Assembly: GCF_030403745.1 (NCBI RefSeq) | Contig: NZ_JAQMWP010000029.1 | Location: forward strand, 1 to 64,000 | Source: Streptomyces sp. S.PB5 | GTDB taxonomy: Bacteria; Actinomycetota; Actinomycetes; Streptomycetales; Streptomycetaceae | Reading direction: 5' to 3' | DNA: 64,000 bases | In this document: one piece after another, positions 47,968 to 56,746 of the stretch | Numbering within the stretch: position 1 is the first letter of the stretch | How the letters are laid out: each line of letters starts with the position of its first letter | The notes under the pieces: model-generated | The model's database searches: none | Told to the model about the DNA's origin: nothing | The model's input: the letters and a program-made list of their open reading frames with translations, nothing else | Translations under genes and position numbers: made by a program

Positions 47968-48330
47968 TCAGGCGTGCCGTTCCGCGGCACGGACATCCCG
48001 GACGTGATGTGCGAGTGCACCCACCACGGCGGCGTTCACGAGGGCGCAGACGAGCAGCCATGCGGCCGAGAGGACCAGCGCCGCCGTCTCGGCCGGACCG
48101 CCGTTCCCCTCGACGGTCCCGGGACCGACCGGCAGCACGATGCCCGCGAGCGACAGCGGCTCCGTGAGCAGCACGGGCGCCATGGCGTACGCGCTGTCCG
48201 GAAGGAGGAACGCGACCGGCAGGGAGGCGGCGAAGACCGTCAGATACCCCCGGGCGGGCCAGTTGTCCGTGGCGAGCGCGAGAAGCCGGCGCAGCCGCGG
48301 CAGGCGGCGTGGACGGGCGGCGTTGGGCAT
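47968..48330 (-). CDS. SCO4225-type small membrane protein (copy 2)
   Basis: A 120-residue membrane protein, the same length as its neighbour, with the shared block LLALATDNWPARGYL near residues 20-34 and two to three hydrophobic helices (VFAASLPVAFLLPDSAYAMA, AALVLSAAWLLVCALVNAAV). The pair probably arose by tandem duplication and then diverged strongly outside the shared motif. The 67-base gap suggests a single transcript. The first residues are basic (ARPRRLPRLRR), indicating the cytoplasmic end. Function unknown. Confidence 0.72.
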   Translation of the reverse strand: MPNAARPRRLPRLRRLLALATDNWPARGYLTVFAASLPVAFLLPDSAYAMAPVLLTEPLSLAGIVLPVGPGTVEGNGGPAETAALVLSAAWLLVCALVNAAVVGALAHHVRDVRAAERHA

Positions 48331-48647
48331 CGCGGGTTCCTCCAGTTCGGTGTCGTGCCTGGTCGGCGTGTGTTCTCCACGATGGACCGGCGCCCGCGCC
48401 CGGGCATGAGTACGCATGCTCATCCGCGACTGAGTGGTCCCGCATCTCCCCCCGGTCGTTCGACAGTTTCGTGACAGTCCGAAGGTGACTCCTGTTCCAC
48501 TTCGTCGGATCGTGCGTATCTTGATCATCGCGCCGCGGCGGATCCTGACCCGATCCGTACCGTCCACCTCACATCGACGTACGCGGCCGACGCACATGTC
48601 AGCCAGCGACCGGGGGACCCCGTCGCTTACGGGGGAGCACCTTCGCC
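48331..48647. other. 317-base intergenic region
   Basis: This interval lies between divergent genes and must hold promoters for the SCO4225-type pair and for the exported protein at 48648. A hairpin AGCGAC/GTCGCT with an inner GGGG/CCCC stem at 48605-48627 lies just before the downstream ribosome site GGGGGAGC. No small gene with a convincing ribosome site was found, and no known riboswitch class could be recognised. Confidence 0.5.
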
Positions 48648-49334
48648 ATGCCGTGGAACCGGAACTACGGCGGCCGCATAGCGGGCCGTCCTGCCGTCGC
48701 CTTTGTGGCCTTCGCCGGGGTCGTCGCGGCCGTACTGGTCGGCCAGGGCGGTCTGACCACGGTCGTCGGATGCGGGATGGTCAGCGACGAGCATCCGTCC
48801 CAGACGGCCAAGGACTGGGTGACGTACGCCGACCAGGTCGTCGTGGCCACCCCGGAGCGGGAGCAGGAGACCGACCGGCGGGACTTCAAGTCCGGAATGT
48901 TCGCGTACCAGACCGACCGCACGGTGACCTTCCGCACCGACCAGGTGCTGTGGTCCTCCGGCAAGGGGTCGGCACGGACCGTGGACAAGGGCTTCGACAT
49001 GGTGGCCCCCGGCTGGCGGGTGTACCGGGAGAGCGGCACCCGCATCAAGCGGACCGCCCCGAACGCCTCCCGCCTGGAGACCGGCCACACCTACCTCCTC
49101 GCCCTGCGCTGGTCCGGCGACGGCTGGACCGTGCTCGGCGAGGGCGCCGCCGTCCCCTTCGACGACGGCGTCGTCGACCAGGGCGAGTGGTGCGGGCGCG
49201 TCCTGAGCAAGGAGGATGTCGCCCGCGGCGAACGCTTCTCCCGCAAGGACGACGACAGCCTGGAGAAGGCGGTCCTCGGCCAGGACGCGGCGGCCGTGAA
49301 GCGCGCGCTGGACGGGGCGCGGGCCAAGGACTGA
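48648..49334 (+). CDS. Exported or membrane-anchored hypothetical protein
   Basis: A 228-residue protein whose only hydrophobic segment is near residues 15-40 (AVAFVAFAGVVAAVLVGQGG), acting as a signal or anchor. The rest is a soluble extracytoplasmic domain with features such as VTYADQVVVATPEREQETDR, TFRTDQVLWSSG and ETGHTYLLALRWSGDGW. This all-beta-like composition could fit a ligand-binding or adhesin-like module, but I recognise no family. A GGGGGAGC ribosome site precedes the ATG. The gene is followed by a double hairpin. Confidence 0.72.
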   Translation: MPWNRNYGGRIAGRPAVAFVAFAGVVAAVLVGQGGLTTVVGCGMVSDEHPSQTAKDWVTYADQVVVATPEREQETDRRDFKSGMFAYQTDRTVTFRTDQVLWSSGKGSARTVDKGFDMVAPGWRVYRESGTRIKRTAPNASRLETGHTYLLALRWSGDGWTVLGEGAAVPFDDGVVDQGEWCGRVLSKEDVARGERFSRKDDDSLEKAVLGQDAAAVKRALDGARAKD

Positions 49335-49400
49335 GGCCGGTGGACGGCCGGCCTCATGGGCGTACGGCGACGCGGTGGCCGGTCCACCACGTCGCCGTAC
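49333..49400. terminator. Double hairpin between convergent genes
   Basis: Two successive hairpins: GAGGCCGG at 49333-49340 pairs with CCGGCCTC at 49348-49355, and GTACGGCGACG at 49362-49372 pairs with its 11-base complement at 49390-49400, with an inner GGTGG/CCACC stem. They separate the convergent genes ending at 49334 and 49439 and would end both transcripts. Confidence 0.75.
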
Positions 49401-49438
49401 TGCGATGGGCGCCCTGCTGCTGCCGCCCTACCGGGAGG

Positions 49439-49882
49439 TCAAGCCGTGACCGCCGCCCGCCCTGCCCCCGCCGGGTGCAGTCGGCCGTGCCACCACGCCG
49501 ACAGGGCGAAGACGGCCGGGAGTTGGAGGGTGAACAGCGCGAAGAGCAGCGTCACGAAGGCGGAGTCGGCCGGCGCCACATCCCCGTAGGCCACCGCCTC
49601 GGCGGCGGAGACCAGCAGCAGGACCAGCGCGTACAGCCCCGTGTCGACGCCCGCCGTCGTCCAGCGCGACCGGGTGGGCGGCAGCAGCAGCCGGGCCTCG
49701 GTCAGCACCAGGATGACGACGACCGGGAAGACGAGCCGGTCCGGGGCGAGCAGAGCGCCGAACACCCAGTCCCGTGTGGGAAGTTCGGGATCCCAGAGGA
49801 AGTTCACCGCCTCCCCCACCGCCAGCGATACGAGCGTGACGATCACCGCGTACGACACGGCCCTGCGCCAGGATGTGTTCAC
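49439..49882 (-). CDS. Four-helix membrane protein of unknown function
   Basis: A 147-residue protein starting with GTG at 49882, six bases after the site GGAG; an upstream GTG/ATG at 49918 is weaker. It has four hydrophobic segments: SYAVIVTLVSLAVGEAVNFL near 7-26, VFPVVVILVLTEARLLL near 51-67, GLYALVLLLVSAAEAVAYGD, and VTLLFALFTLQLPAVFALSA. The YGDV sequence after the third helix resembles the selectivity-filter position of two-helix K+ channels and DUF1345-like proteins, but evidence for ion transport is weak. It stands between the convergent exported protein and the M20 peptidase. Confidence 0.65.
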   Translation of the reverse strand: MNTSWRRAVSYAVIVTLVSLAVGEAVNFLWDPELPTRDWVFGALLAPDRLVFPVVVILVLTEARLLLPPTRSRWTTAGVDTGLYALVLLLVSAAEAVAYGDVAPADSAFVTLLFALFTLQLPAVFALSAWWHGRLHPAGAGRAAVTA

Positions 49883-49973
49883 GAACCGCTCCTTCCCCCG
49901 TGGGCCGACCCGGCCCATGGAAGAAGATCGGCATCGGCCCCCGGCTGGTTCCCGTCCCCGCCGACGCGTCGGA

Positions 49974-51245
49974 TCACTTCACCCCCACGGTCCGCAGCAC
50001 GGTGAGCGCCAACGTCCTTGCTGTGGCCGCCACTTCACTCACGGACACCTGCTCCCGCGCACTGTGGGCCACCTGGATGTCCCCGGGCCCGAACTGCAGC
50101 GTCGGGATCCCGGCGCCGGCGTACAGCCGCAGATCACTCCCGTACGACGCGCCGCGCTCCCGGAGTCCGGGGCCGCCGCCGGCGTCCGCGTGCGCGGCGC
50201 GGATCACCTCGGGCAGCGGGTGCCCCTCCGGCAGCCGCCCGCTCGCGAACTGCCCGCCGGGCCAGGTCACTTCGACCGGATGGTCCCGCAACCACGGGTC
50301 CCCGGCACACACTTCGGCCACGCACCGCTCGAACGCCGCCCTCGCCACCGCCGGGTCCTCCCCCAGCCGCACCCCGAACCGCCCCTCCGCCACCAGCAGA
50401 TCGGGCACACTGCTGGCCCAGTCCCCCGACCGCACGGTCCCCACGGACAGGGCGTACGGGATCGGATACTCGGCCATGAGCGGATGCGGATCGCGGTTCC
50501 GGTCGGCCTCGAGGCGGGACAGGGCGCGGTGCAGCGGCAGATAGGCGTCGATCGCGCTGACACCTTCGTCGCGTGAACTGCCGTGCGCGGACCTGCCGTT
50601 GACGGTGAGCCGGAAGGTCAGCGCGCCCGCGTTGGCGGTGACCAGGGTGCCGGCGGTGGGTTCGGCGATGACACAGGCGTCACCGCGGTGTCCGCGCTGG
50701 AGCGTCCCGAACGCGCCGAGCCCTCCGTCCTCCTCCCCGACGACGAAGTGCGCGGCGACCCGCCCCCGCAGCCGCACTCCGGCCGCCCGTATCGCCTCCA
50801 GCACCGCCAACTGGGCCGCGAGCCCGGCCTTCATGTCACAGGCGCCCCGCCCGTGCACAACGTCACCGGCCACCCTCGGCACGAACGGATCGCCCGCCCA
50901 TGCGGCCGGATCCCCGGGCGGTACGACATCGACGTGCCCCTGCAGCACGAGCGTCGGCCCGTCACCGCCTTCCTGCTCCGCCGAGCGCCCGACGAGCCCC
51001 CAGGCCTCCTCCCGGGGCGCCTCGGCCCCGGGGAAGTCCGGGTGGGCGCGGAGACCAGGGAGATCCATGGACCAGAGATCGACATCGAGCCCGAGCCGGT
51101 CCAGATGCCCGGCCAGATGGTGCTGGATCTCCGACTCGGCGGCACTTCCGGTCACGCTGGGAATCACGATCAGGTCGAGCAGCGTACGGAAGACGGCGGC
51201 TTCGTCGATGGCGGCCAGCACGGACGCTTCTGCGGAGGTGAGCAT
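49974..51245 (-). CDS. M20 family metallopeptidase/deacylase (ArgE/DapE-like)
   Basis: A 423-residue M20 enzyme with two-metal catalytic site. The metal-binding motif is LQGHVDVVPPGD near residues 102-113, the second is GRGACDMKAGLAAQL, and the catalytic glutamates are in FVVGEEDGGLG. The dimerisation domain is in the middle (LTVNGRSAHGSSRDEGVSAID), typical of ArgE/DapE-type amidohydrolases. It would deacylate an amino acid or cleave a dipeptide. Start MLTSAEAS at 51245 is preferred to an upstream basic extension. It stands alone between other minus-strand genes, so the substrate cannot be inferred from neighbours. Confidence 0.88.
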   Translation of the reverse strand: MLTSAEASVLAAIDEAAVFRTLLDLIVIPSVTGSAAESEIQHHLAGHLDRLGLDVDLWSMDLPGLRAHPDFPGAEAPREEAWGLVGRSAEQEGGDGPTLVLQGHVDVVPPGDPAAWAGDPFVPRVAGDVVHGRGACDMKAGLAAQLAVLEAIRAAGVRLRGRVAAHFVVGEEDGGLGAFGTLQRGHRGDACVIAEPTAGTLVTANAGALTFRLTVNGRSAHGSSRDEGVSAIDAYLPLHRALSRLEADRNRDPHPLMAEYPIPYALSVGTVRSGDWASSVPDLLVAEGRFGVRLGEDPAVARAAFERCVAEVCAGDPWLRDHPVEVTWPGGQFASGRLPEGHPLPEVIRAAHADAGGGPGLRERGASYGSDLRLYAGAGIPTLQFGPGDIQVAHSAREQVSVSEVAATARTLALTVLRTVGVK

Positions 51246-51396
51246 CTGGGGCCTCTCGGCTGGGAGTCGGCGTGGGCGTTGGTGCGGGCTGCAGTGCCGT
51301 GCGGCCACCCGCTTCTTGATCAGTGTCGCCATTCCACGAACCGAGTAAAGAGGGCTCCGCCGGGGCTCCGCCCCACGTCGGCTGCGCCGATCGCCC

Positions 51397-52812
51397 TCAG
51401 ACCCCGCCCCCCACCGTGAACCCGATCACCGTCCCGCCCCCCTCCCGCCGCACCGCGAACGGCGCGCCCCCGTGCGCCAGCGCGACCTCCCGGACGATCG
51501 ACAGGCCCAGCCCCGACCCGGGCAGCGAACGCGCGTCGGCGGCGCGGTAGAAGCGGTCGAAGACCCGGACCAGGTCCCCGTCGGTGATCCCCGGCCCGCG
51601 GTCCAGGACCTCCACCCGGACTGTGCCCGGGTGCGCCGGGCCGGTCACGCTGATCTCGATCGGGGAGCGGCCCTCGCGGTCGAACTTCGCCGCGTTCTCG
51701 ACCAGGTTGGACACCGCGCGGGTCAGCATCGCCGGGCGGCCGTCCGTCGTCGTGTCTCCCCCGGTCCGGACCACGATCTGGCGCCCGGTACGACGCCGCG
51801 CCACCCCCGCCACGTCCTCCGCGATGTCGGCGAGGTCGACCCGCTGCGGCGGCTCCGTGTCGGACTGGCCGGCCGCGAGATCGACCAGCTCGTTCACCAG
51901 ATCCGTCAGCTCGCGTGCCTCCTGGCCCAGGTCGGCGACCAGCTCGTCCCGCGTGGCCGGCGGCAGCTCGTCGATGCGGCGCAGCAGGGAGATGTTGGTC
52001 CGGAGCGACGTCAGCGGCGTCCGCAGCTCATGCCCCGCGTCCTGCACCAGCCGCCGCTGGTCCTCCTCCGACTGGGCCAGCCGCCCCAGCATCCGGTCGA
52101 AGGCCCGGCCGAGGCGGCCCACCTCGTCGTACCCCGTGACCGGTACCTGGATCCCCAGCCGCCGCGTCCGGGCCACGTCCTCCGCGGCCGAGGTGAGGAT
52201 CACCAGCCGCCGGGTGATGCGCCGGGCCAGCCACCAGCCGAACAGTCCCGCCGCGACCACCACCGCCGACATCAGGACCAGCGTCCGCTGCTGCAGCGCC
52301 CGCAGCAGATCCTCGGTGTCGCTGAACTCCTGCGCGACCTGCACCGCCCCCCGCCCGTCGCCGAGGGCGACCGTCGCGATGCGGTAGACGTCGCTGCCGA
52401 CGTCGACGTCCCTGTGCTCGGTCAGCCGCCCGGCAGGAGCCGCCCTTGCGATCCTCCGGTCGGCGTCGGTGACGGGCAGCCCCGGGCTCCCGGGGTCGAC
52501 GACGGAGCCGTCCGGCCCGAGCACCTGGACATCGGTACGGGCGGGACGTACGAGATCGTGCCCCGGTGCCGAGGACGAGAAGTCCTGCGGCGTCATCGGC
52601 TGATCGCGCACCTCGTCCCGCAGATCCTGCACGACCTCGTCGAACACGGACTGCTGGTCGACCCGGACCAGCCGCGCGGCGGCGCTGTACGACAGGATGC
52701 CGACCAGCACGGTCACCGCGGCCGTGACCGCCGCGAAGGACACCGCGAACGTCGTCGCGAGGGAGACCAGCCCGGGCCGCCGCCTGCGCAGCAACCGCGC
52801 GAGCCGCCCCAC
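51397..52812 (-). CDS. HAMP-containing sensor histidine kinase (MprB-like)
   Basis: A 471-residue kinase. Two membrane helices near 18-42 and about 177-197 enclose an extracytoplasmic sensor. The HAMP domain follows (RRLVILTSAAEDVARTRRLG), then HisKA with the phosphorylation site in VQDAGHELRTPLTSLRTNIS. The ATPase domain has NLVENAAKFD, DRGPGITD and SGLGLSIVREVA. It begins one base after the stop of the response regulator gene at 52813, so the two are transcribed together. The arrangement resembles MprAB of mycobacteria, which senses envelope stress; this is an analogy rather than proof. Confidence 0.9.
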   Translation of the reverse strand: MGRLARLLRRRRPGLVSLATTFAVSFAAVTAAVTVLVGILSYSAAARLVRVDQQSVFDEVVQDLRDEVRDQPMTPQDFSSSAPGHDLVRPARTDVQVLGPDGSVVDPGSPGLPVTDADRRIARAAPAGRLTEHRDVDVGSDVYRIATVALGDGRGAVQVAQEFSDTEDLLRALQQRTLVLMSAVVVAAGLFGWWLARRITRRLVILTSAAEDVARTRRLGIQVPVTGYDEVGRLGRAFDRMLGRLAQSEEDQRRLVQDAGHELRTPLTSLRTNISLLRRIDELPPATRDELVADLGQEARELTDLVNELVDLAAGQSDTEPPQRVDLADIAEDVAGVARRRTGRQIVVRTGGDTTTDGRPAMLTRAVSNLVENAAKFDREGRSPIEISVTGPAHPGTVRVEVLDRGPGITDGDLVRVFDRFYRAADARSLPGSGLGLSIVREVALAHGGAPFAVRREGGGTVIGFTVGGGV

Positions 52813-53541
52813 TCAGTCCTCCCGCAGCACGTAACCCACGCCCCGCACGGTATGGATCAGCTGGGGCGCCCCGGGTTCGTCGAGCTTGCGGCGCAGATAG
52901 CCGACGTAGACGGCGAGGTTCTTGGAGCCCGGACCGAAGTCGTACCCCCAGATCCGGTCGTAGATCGTGGAGTGGTCGAGGACGATCCCGCTGTTGCGCA
53001 CCAGCAGTTCGAGGAGCTCGAACTCGGTGCGGGTCAGCTCCAGCTCCCGGCCGTCCCGCCAGACCCGCCGCGCCTGCGGATCCATCTTCAGGCCCGCCGC
53101 CTCCAGGTACCGCTCGGGCACCGGCTGCTGCTTCGGCGCCTCGGCGGGCACGGCGGGCACGGCCCCGTTGGCCGCGCCGGTGCGCCGCAGGAGGGCGCGC
53201 AGACGGGCGAAGACCTCTTCGACGTCGAAGGGCTTGAGGACGTAGTCGTCGGCGCCCGCGTCCAGGCCGGCGATCCGGTCCTGGGTCTCCACGAGCGCCG
53301 TCAGCATCAGGATCGGCGTCCGGTCGCCCTCGGCGCGCAGCACCCGGCAGACCTGGAGGCCGTCGATGCCGGGCATCATGACGTCGAGGACGAGCACGTC
53401 CGGCGGGGTGCGATGGGCCTGCGCCAGCGCCTCGACGCCGTCGGCGACCGCGGTGACCCGGTACCCCTCCAGGGTCAGGGCGCGCTCCAGCGCGTTGCGG
53501 ATGGCGCGGTCGTCTTCGGCGAGCAGAACGGTCTGAGGCAC
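52813..53541 (-). CDS. OmpR/PhoB family response regulator (MprA-like)
   Basis: A 242-residue regulator. Receiver domain 4-120 has LLAEDDRAIRNALERALT, the phosphorylation aspartate in VLVLDVMMPGIDG near residue 53 and the conserved lysine in DDYVLKPFD. A flexible Pro/Ala/Gln linker (about 125-148) leads to the winged helix domain (LTRTEFELLELLVRNSG, YVGYLRRKLDEPGAPQLIHT). The linker is longer than in close relatives. Partnered with the downstream kinase. Targets probably include itself. The upstream gap to the FMN reductase gene contains two hairpins. Confidence 0.92.
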   Translation of the reverse strand: MPQTVLLAEDDRAIRNALERALTLEGYRVTAVADGVEALAQAHRTPPDVLVLDVMMPGIDGLQVCRVLRAEGDRTPILMLTALVETQDRIAGLDAGADDYVLKPFDVEEVFARLRALLRRTGAANGAVPAVPAEAPKQQPVPERYLEAAGLKMDPQARRVWRDGRELELTRTEFELLELLVRNSGIVLDHSTIYDRIWGYDFGPGSKNLAVYVGYLRRKLDEPGAPQLIHTVRGVGYVLRED

Positions 53542-53608
53542 GCTCCCATAGTGCCAAGGCGACCGCCGGTTCAGCCTGGTGAGCGAGCCGACGATCGGCC
53601 TTTTTACC

Positions 53609-53631
53609 TGCCTCTCACCGTCACAGAGGCA
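53609..53631. terminator. Hairpin behind the FMN reductase gene
   Basis: TGCCTCT at 53609-53615 pairs with AGAGGCA at 53625-53631. A second hairpin, GCCGA-CGA-TCGGC at 53587-53599, is followed on the plus strand by a run of T. Both lie between the FMN reductase stop at 53671 and the response regulator start at 53541. The T-run is on the strand opposite to both genes, so which transcript is terminated is unclear. Confidence 0.45.
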
Positions 53632-53670
53632 ACCGCTCGGCGTACGCCTACGCTCTTCTCACCCTCGGCC

Positions 53671-54399
53671 TCAGCCCCGCCCGCCGCCCGGCGCCAGCGC
53701 GGCCAGCTGCTCGGCGAACGGTACGACGTGGAAGGCGCCGATGCCGGACTCGGCCGGGGCCGGCTCGGGCGTGATCGGCCTGGCCTGCGGGACGTGCGGG
53801 ACCTGTGCGGCCTGTGTGACCGACTCGACCTGCGTGGCCTGCGTGGCCTGTGTGACCTGCGTGACCGGCTCGCCCCGCCCGGCCCCCGACAGCCCCGTCA
53901 TCAGCCGCGCCAGCTCCGCGGCCGCCCGCTCGATCCGCCCGTCCAGCCCTTCCGCGCCCCAGTCCTCCGAGGCGGCGTACACGCCGGTCGGTACGACGAC
54001 GGCCTTGAGGTAGGCGAACAGCGGCCGCAGCGCGTGCTCCAGGATCAGCGAGTGCCGGGCCGTGCCCCCGGTCGCGGCGATCAGCACCGGCTTGCCCGCG
54101 AGGGCGTCCGGTTCGATCACGTCGAAGAAGGACTTGAAGAGCCCGCTGTACGACGCCGAGAACACCGGCGTGACGACGATCAGCCCGTCTGCCCCCGTCA
54201 CCGCGTCGATGGCGTCGGACAGTGCCCGCCCCGGGAACCCGTTGGTGAAGTTGTGCGCGATCTCCACCGCGAGCTCCCGCAGCTCGACCACCCGCACCTC
54301 GACCTGGGCCCGCCGGGACACCGCCCCCGCCAGCCGGTCCCCGAGGAGCCGGGTGGACGAGGGAACGCTCAGTCCCGCCGAGACGACGACGAGCTTCAT
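53671..54399 (-). CDS. NADPH-dependent FMN reductase, CE1759-like
   Basis: A 242-residue flavodoxin-fold reductase. The opening VVVSAGLSVPSSTRLLGDRL and the TPVFSASYSGLFKSFFDVIE block form the FMN site. ATGGTARHSLILEHALRPLF completes it. It would supply reduced FMN to the luciferase-like monooxygenase encoded immediately upstream, with which it overlaps by four bases. After residue 180 an unusual insertion of (A/V)-T-Q triplets, encoded by nine 9-bp repeats at 53784-53864, lengthens the protein before the conserved C-terminal tail GAFHVVPFAEQLAAL. Confidence 0.85.
   Translation of the reverse strand: MKLVVVSAGLSVPSSTRLLGDRLAGAVSRRAQVEVRVVELRELAVEIAHNFTNGFPGRALSDAIDAVTGADGLIVVTPVFSASYSGLFKSFFDVIEPDALAGKPVLIAATGGTARHSLILEHALRPLFAYLKAVVVPTGVYAASEDWGAEGLDGRIERAAAELARLMTGLSGAGRGEPVTQVTQATQATQVESVTQAAQVPHVPQARPITPEPAPAESGIGAFHVVPFAEQLAALAPGGGRG
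53784..53864. repeat. 9-bp repeats inside the FMN reductase gene
   Basis: Nine consecutive 9-mers of the form CCTGCGTGG, CCTGTGTGA and close variants. Because the period is three codons the frame is kept, and the product carries repeated Ala/Val-Thr-Gln triplets. Such in-frame repeats can vary in number between strains without breaking the gene. Confidence 0.75.
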
Positions 54400-55484
54400 T
54401 CCGAGCCTTCCTTCCGGGTGGCGGCCAGCAGGGACGCGTGGGTCGGAGCGTCCGGCACGTCCGTGGGACGTCCCACCGCGAATTCCTTGCGCAGCACGGG
54501 GACGACCTGCTCGCCGAGCATGTCGAGCTGTTCCAGGACGGTCTTCAGGGGCAGCCCGGCGTGGTCCACCAGGAACAGCTGGCGCTGGTAGTCACCGGCG
54601 TAGTCACGGAAGGCGAGGGTCTTCTCGATGACCTGCTGCGGGGAGCCGACGGTCAGCGGGGTCTGGTCGGTGAAGTCCTCCAGCGACGGCCCGTGCCCGT
54701 AGACCGGGGCGACGTCGAAGTACGGCCGGAACTCGCGGACGGCGTCCTGGGAGTTCTTGCGCATGAAGACCTGGCCGCCGAGGCCGACGATGGCCTGCTC
54801 GGGGGTGCCGTGCCCGTAGTGGGCGTACCGGGTGCGGTACAGCTCGATCATCCGCTTGGTGTGGTCGGCCGGCCAGAAGATGTTGTTGTGGAAGAAGCCG
54901 TCGCCGTAGTACGCGGCCTGCTCGGCGATCTCCGGCGAGCGGATGGAGCCGTGCCAGACGAACGGCGGCACGCCGTCCAGCGGGCGCGGCGTGGCGGTGA
55001 AGCCCTGCAGCGCCGTGCGGAACTTGCCCTCCCAGTCCACGACGTCCTCGCGCCACAGCCGGCGCAGCAGGGCGTAGTTCTCGATGGCGAGGTTGATGCC
55101 CTGCCGGATGTCCTGCCCGAACCAGGGGTAGACCGGCCCGGTGTTGCCGCGCCCCATCATCAGATCCACCCGGCCGTCGGCCAGGTGCTGGAGCATCGCG
55201 AAGTCCTCGGCGATCTTCACCGGGTCGTTCGTGGTGATCAGCGTGGTGGAGGTGGAGAGGATCAGCCTCTCGGTCTGGGCCGCGATGTAGCCGAGCATCG
55301 TGGTCGGCGACGACGGCACGAACGGCGGGTTGTGGTGCTCACCGGTCGCGAAGACGTCCAGGCCGACTTCCTCGGCCTTCAGCGCGATGGCGACCATGGC
55401 CTTGATCCGCTCGCGCTCGGTCGGCGTCCGGCCCGTGGTCGGGTCCGGTGTGACATCACCGACGCTGAAGATCCCGAACTGCAT
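54396..55484 (-). CDS. LLM class flavin-dependent monooxygenase, CE1758-like
   Basis: A 362-residue TIM-barrel protein of the bacterial luciferase family. It begins MQFGIFSVGDVTPDP and has the family landmarks FATGEHHNPPF near residue 47, TTLITTNDPVKIAEDFAMLQ and VDLMMGRGNTGPVYPWFG. It would use reduced FMN and oxygen to oxidise an unknown substrate. It overlaps the downstream FMN reductase by four bases and the pair corresponds to the CE1758/CE1759 arrangement in actinobacteria. The start at 55484 is preceded by GGAGGG. The palindrome TTGACCGTTCAA at 55506 lies in the promoter. Confidence 0.88.
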   Translation of the reverse strand: MQFGIFSVGDVTPDPTTGRTPTERERIKAMVAIALKAEEVGLDVFATGEHHNPPFVPSSPTTMLGYIAAQTERLILSTSTTLITTNDPVKIAEDFAMLQHLADGRVDLMMGRGNTGPVYPWFGQDIRQGINLAIENYALLRRLWREDVVDWEGKFRTALQGFTATPRPLDGVPPFVWHGSIRSPEIAEQAAYYGDGFFHNNIFWPADHTKRMIELYRTRYAHYGHGTPEQAIVGLGGQVFMRKNSQDAVREFRPYFDVAPVYGHGPSLEDFTDQTPLTVGSPQQVIEKTLAFRDYAGDYQRQLFLVDHAGLPLKTVLEQLDMLGEQVVPVLRKEFAVGRPTDVPDAPTHASLLAATRKEGSE

Positions 55485-55505
55485 GGTCGCTCACCCTCCA
55501 GGTTG

Positions 55506-55522
55506 TTGACCGTTCAACTATA
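55506..55522. promoter_or_regulatory. Near-palindrome and -10 element at the LLM gene
   Basis: TTGACCGTTCAA at 55506-55517 is nearly symmetric (TTGA/TCAA arms), and on the minus strand the sequence TATAGT at 55517-55522 fits a -10 element, about 33 bases before the ATG at 55484. A repressor of MarR or TetR type could bind over the promoter. No cognate regulator gene is adjacent; the damaged MFS gene lies on the other side. Confidence 0.4.
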
Positions 55523-55604
55523 GCCCTGTAACGGCCACTCGCCTCCCCGTATTCCAGCCCTCAGGGAAAGCCGATCGACACCGACCATCCACCCATTTAC
55601 CTGC

Positions 55605-56628
55605 GTGACGCAGATACCGCACAACACAAGCGATCCCGCAGGCGAGCCCACCAGTGATCTCACGAGAGGGACGCCCGCCACCCCGGCCCGCACCCGCTGG
55701 GCGATCCTCGCCGGGATCCTCGCCGCCGACGTCCTGGACCTCCTCGACGCCACGATCACCAACGTCGCCGCCCCGACCATCGCCACCGGCCTGGGCGGCG
55801 GCCCGGGCCTGGTCCAGCGGCTGGACGCTTCCTACGCACCGGCCCTGGGCGTCCTGCCGGTCCCCGGCGGGCGCCCCGGCGACAAATACGGCCGCCGCAG
55901 GCTCTTCCTCCTGGCCCTCACCGGCTTCCTCGTCGCCTCCCTGGCCTGCGGCCTGGCCCCCGACCCCACAACACTCGCCCTCGGCCGCCTCACCCAGGGC
56001 GCGTTCGGAGCCCTGGTCATCCCGCAGGGCTTCGGCATCCTCGGCGCAACGTGGCCCCGCGACCAGATCGGCAAAGCGTTCGCGCTCTTCGGCCCCGCGA
56101 TGGGCCTGTCCGCCGTCAGCGGCCCGATCCTCGCCGGATTCCTGGTCGACGCCGACATCGCGGGCCTCGGCCGGCGCCCCCTGTTCCTGATCAACCCGCT
56201 GCTGGGCGGCCTGACCGAGAGCTCGGCAAGAGGCTGGACGACTGCTCAGGCCCTGCTCCTCCTACCCCTCGGCCTCATCTTCTTCGCCGCCTTCTGCCAC
56301 CGCCGGCGCACGGGTCGTGAAGCCGCGGTTGGGCGTGGTCGCCTTCGCCGCCACGGCCTGATCCACACCCACGGCCGCCGCCTGGTGTACGCCGGTCTTC
56401 TGACCCTGCTGACCCTCCTACAGGCTGCGCCCGGCTGCTCTCGACGCCGTGCAGCAGCCGGCCAACGCGATCCGAGCGGCCACGGTGACCACGGTCTACT
56501 TCCGCACCCCGGCCGACACACCCCACGCCACAACGCTCAGCCTCCTGACGGTCACCGCCGCCCTGCCCCTGTGCCTGACCCTCGTACGCCTGCTCCCGCC
56601 CAAGCCCCAGCCGGACCAGCACCACTGA
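55605..56628 (+). pseudogene. MFS (DHA2/EmrB-QacA type) exporter, broken by internal deletions
   Basis: The frame from GTG 55605 starts like a complete DHA2 exporter: DLLDATITNVAAPTIATGLG for the first helix and GDKYGRRRLFLLALTGF for motif A. After FLINPLLGGL it jumps into a segment normally about 50 residues later (GWTTAQALLLLPLGLIFF). HTHGRRLVYAGLLTLLTLL follows from yet another helix. The ending TVTTVYFRTP and LPLCLTLVRLLPP is found in a different frame, stopping at 56626-56628. At least two or three deletions, one shifting the frame, have removed most of the 14 helices. The protein cannot be functional. Confidence 0.8.
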
Positions 56629-56746
56629 CCCGACGAGCCCCGCGCCCCCGCAAAAAACTTCCGCCCACCCTGTCACACTCCCGCCCCACCCCGCGTCAGC
56701 TCCATGAACCCGGTCGACAGCACCGGCACCAGAAGGAGCCAACCGC

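Noticed and set aside
48331..48647. Possible c-di-AMP or other riboswitch upstream of the exported protein gene
   Set aside because: A hairpin is present but I could not match the conserved cores of any riboswitch class.
51472..54591. A plus-strand open frame of 1039 codons
   Set aside because: It is entirely antisense to the MprAB-like pair and the flavin genes and has the Arg/Gln/His-rich composition of a shadow frame; no domain could be recognised.
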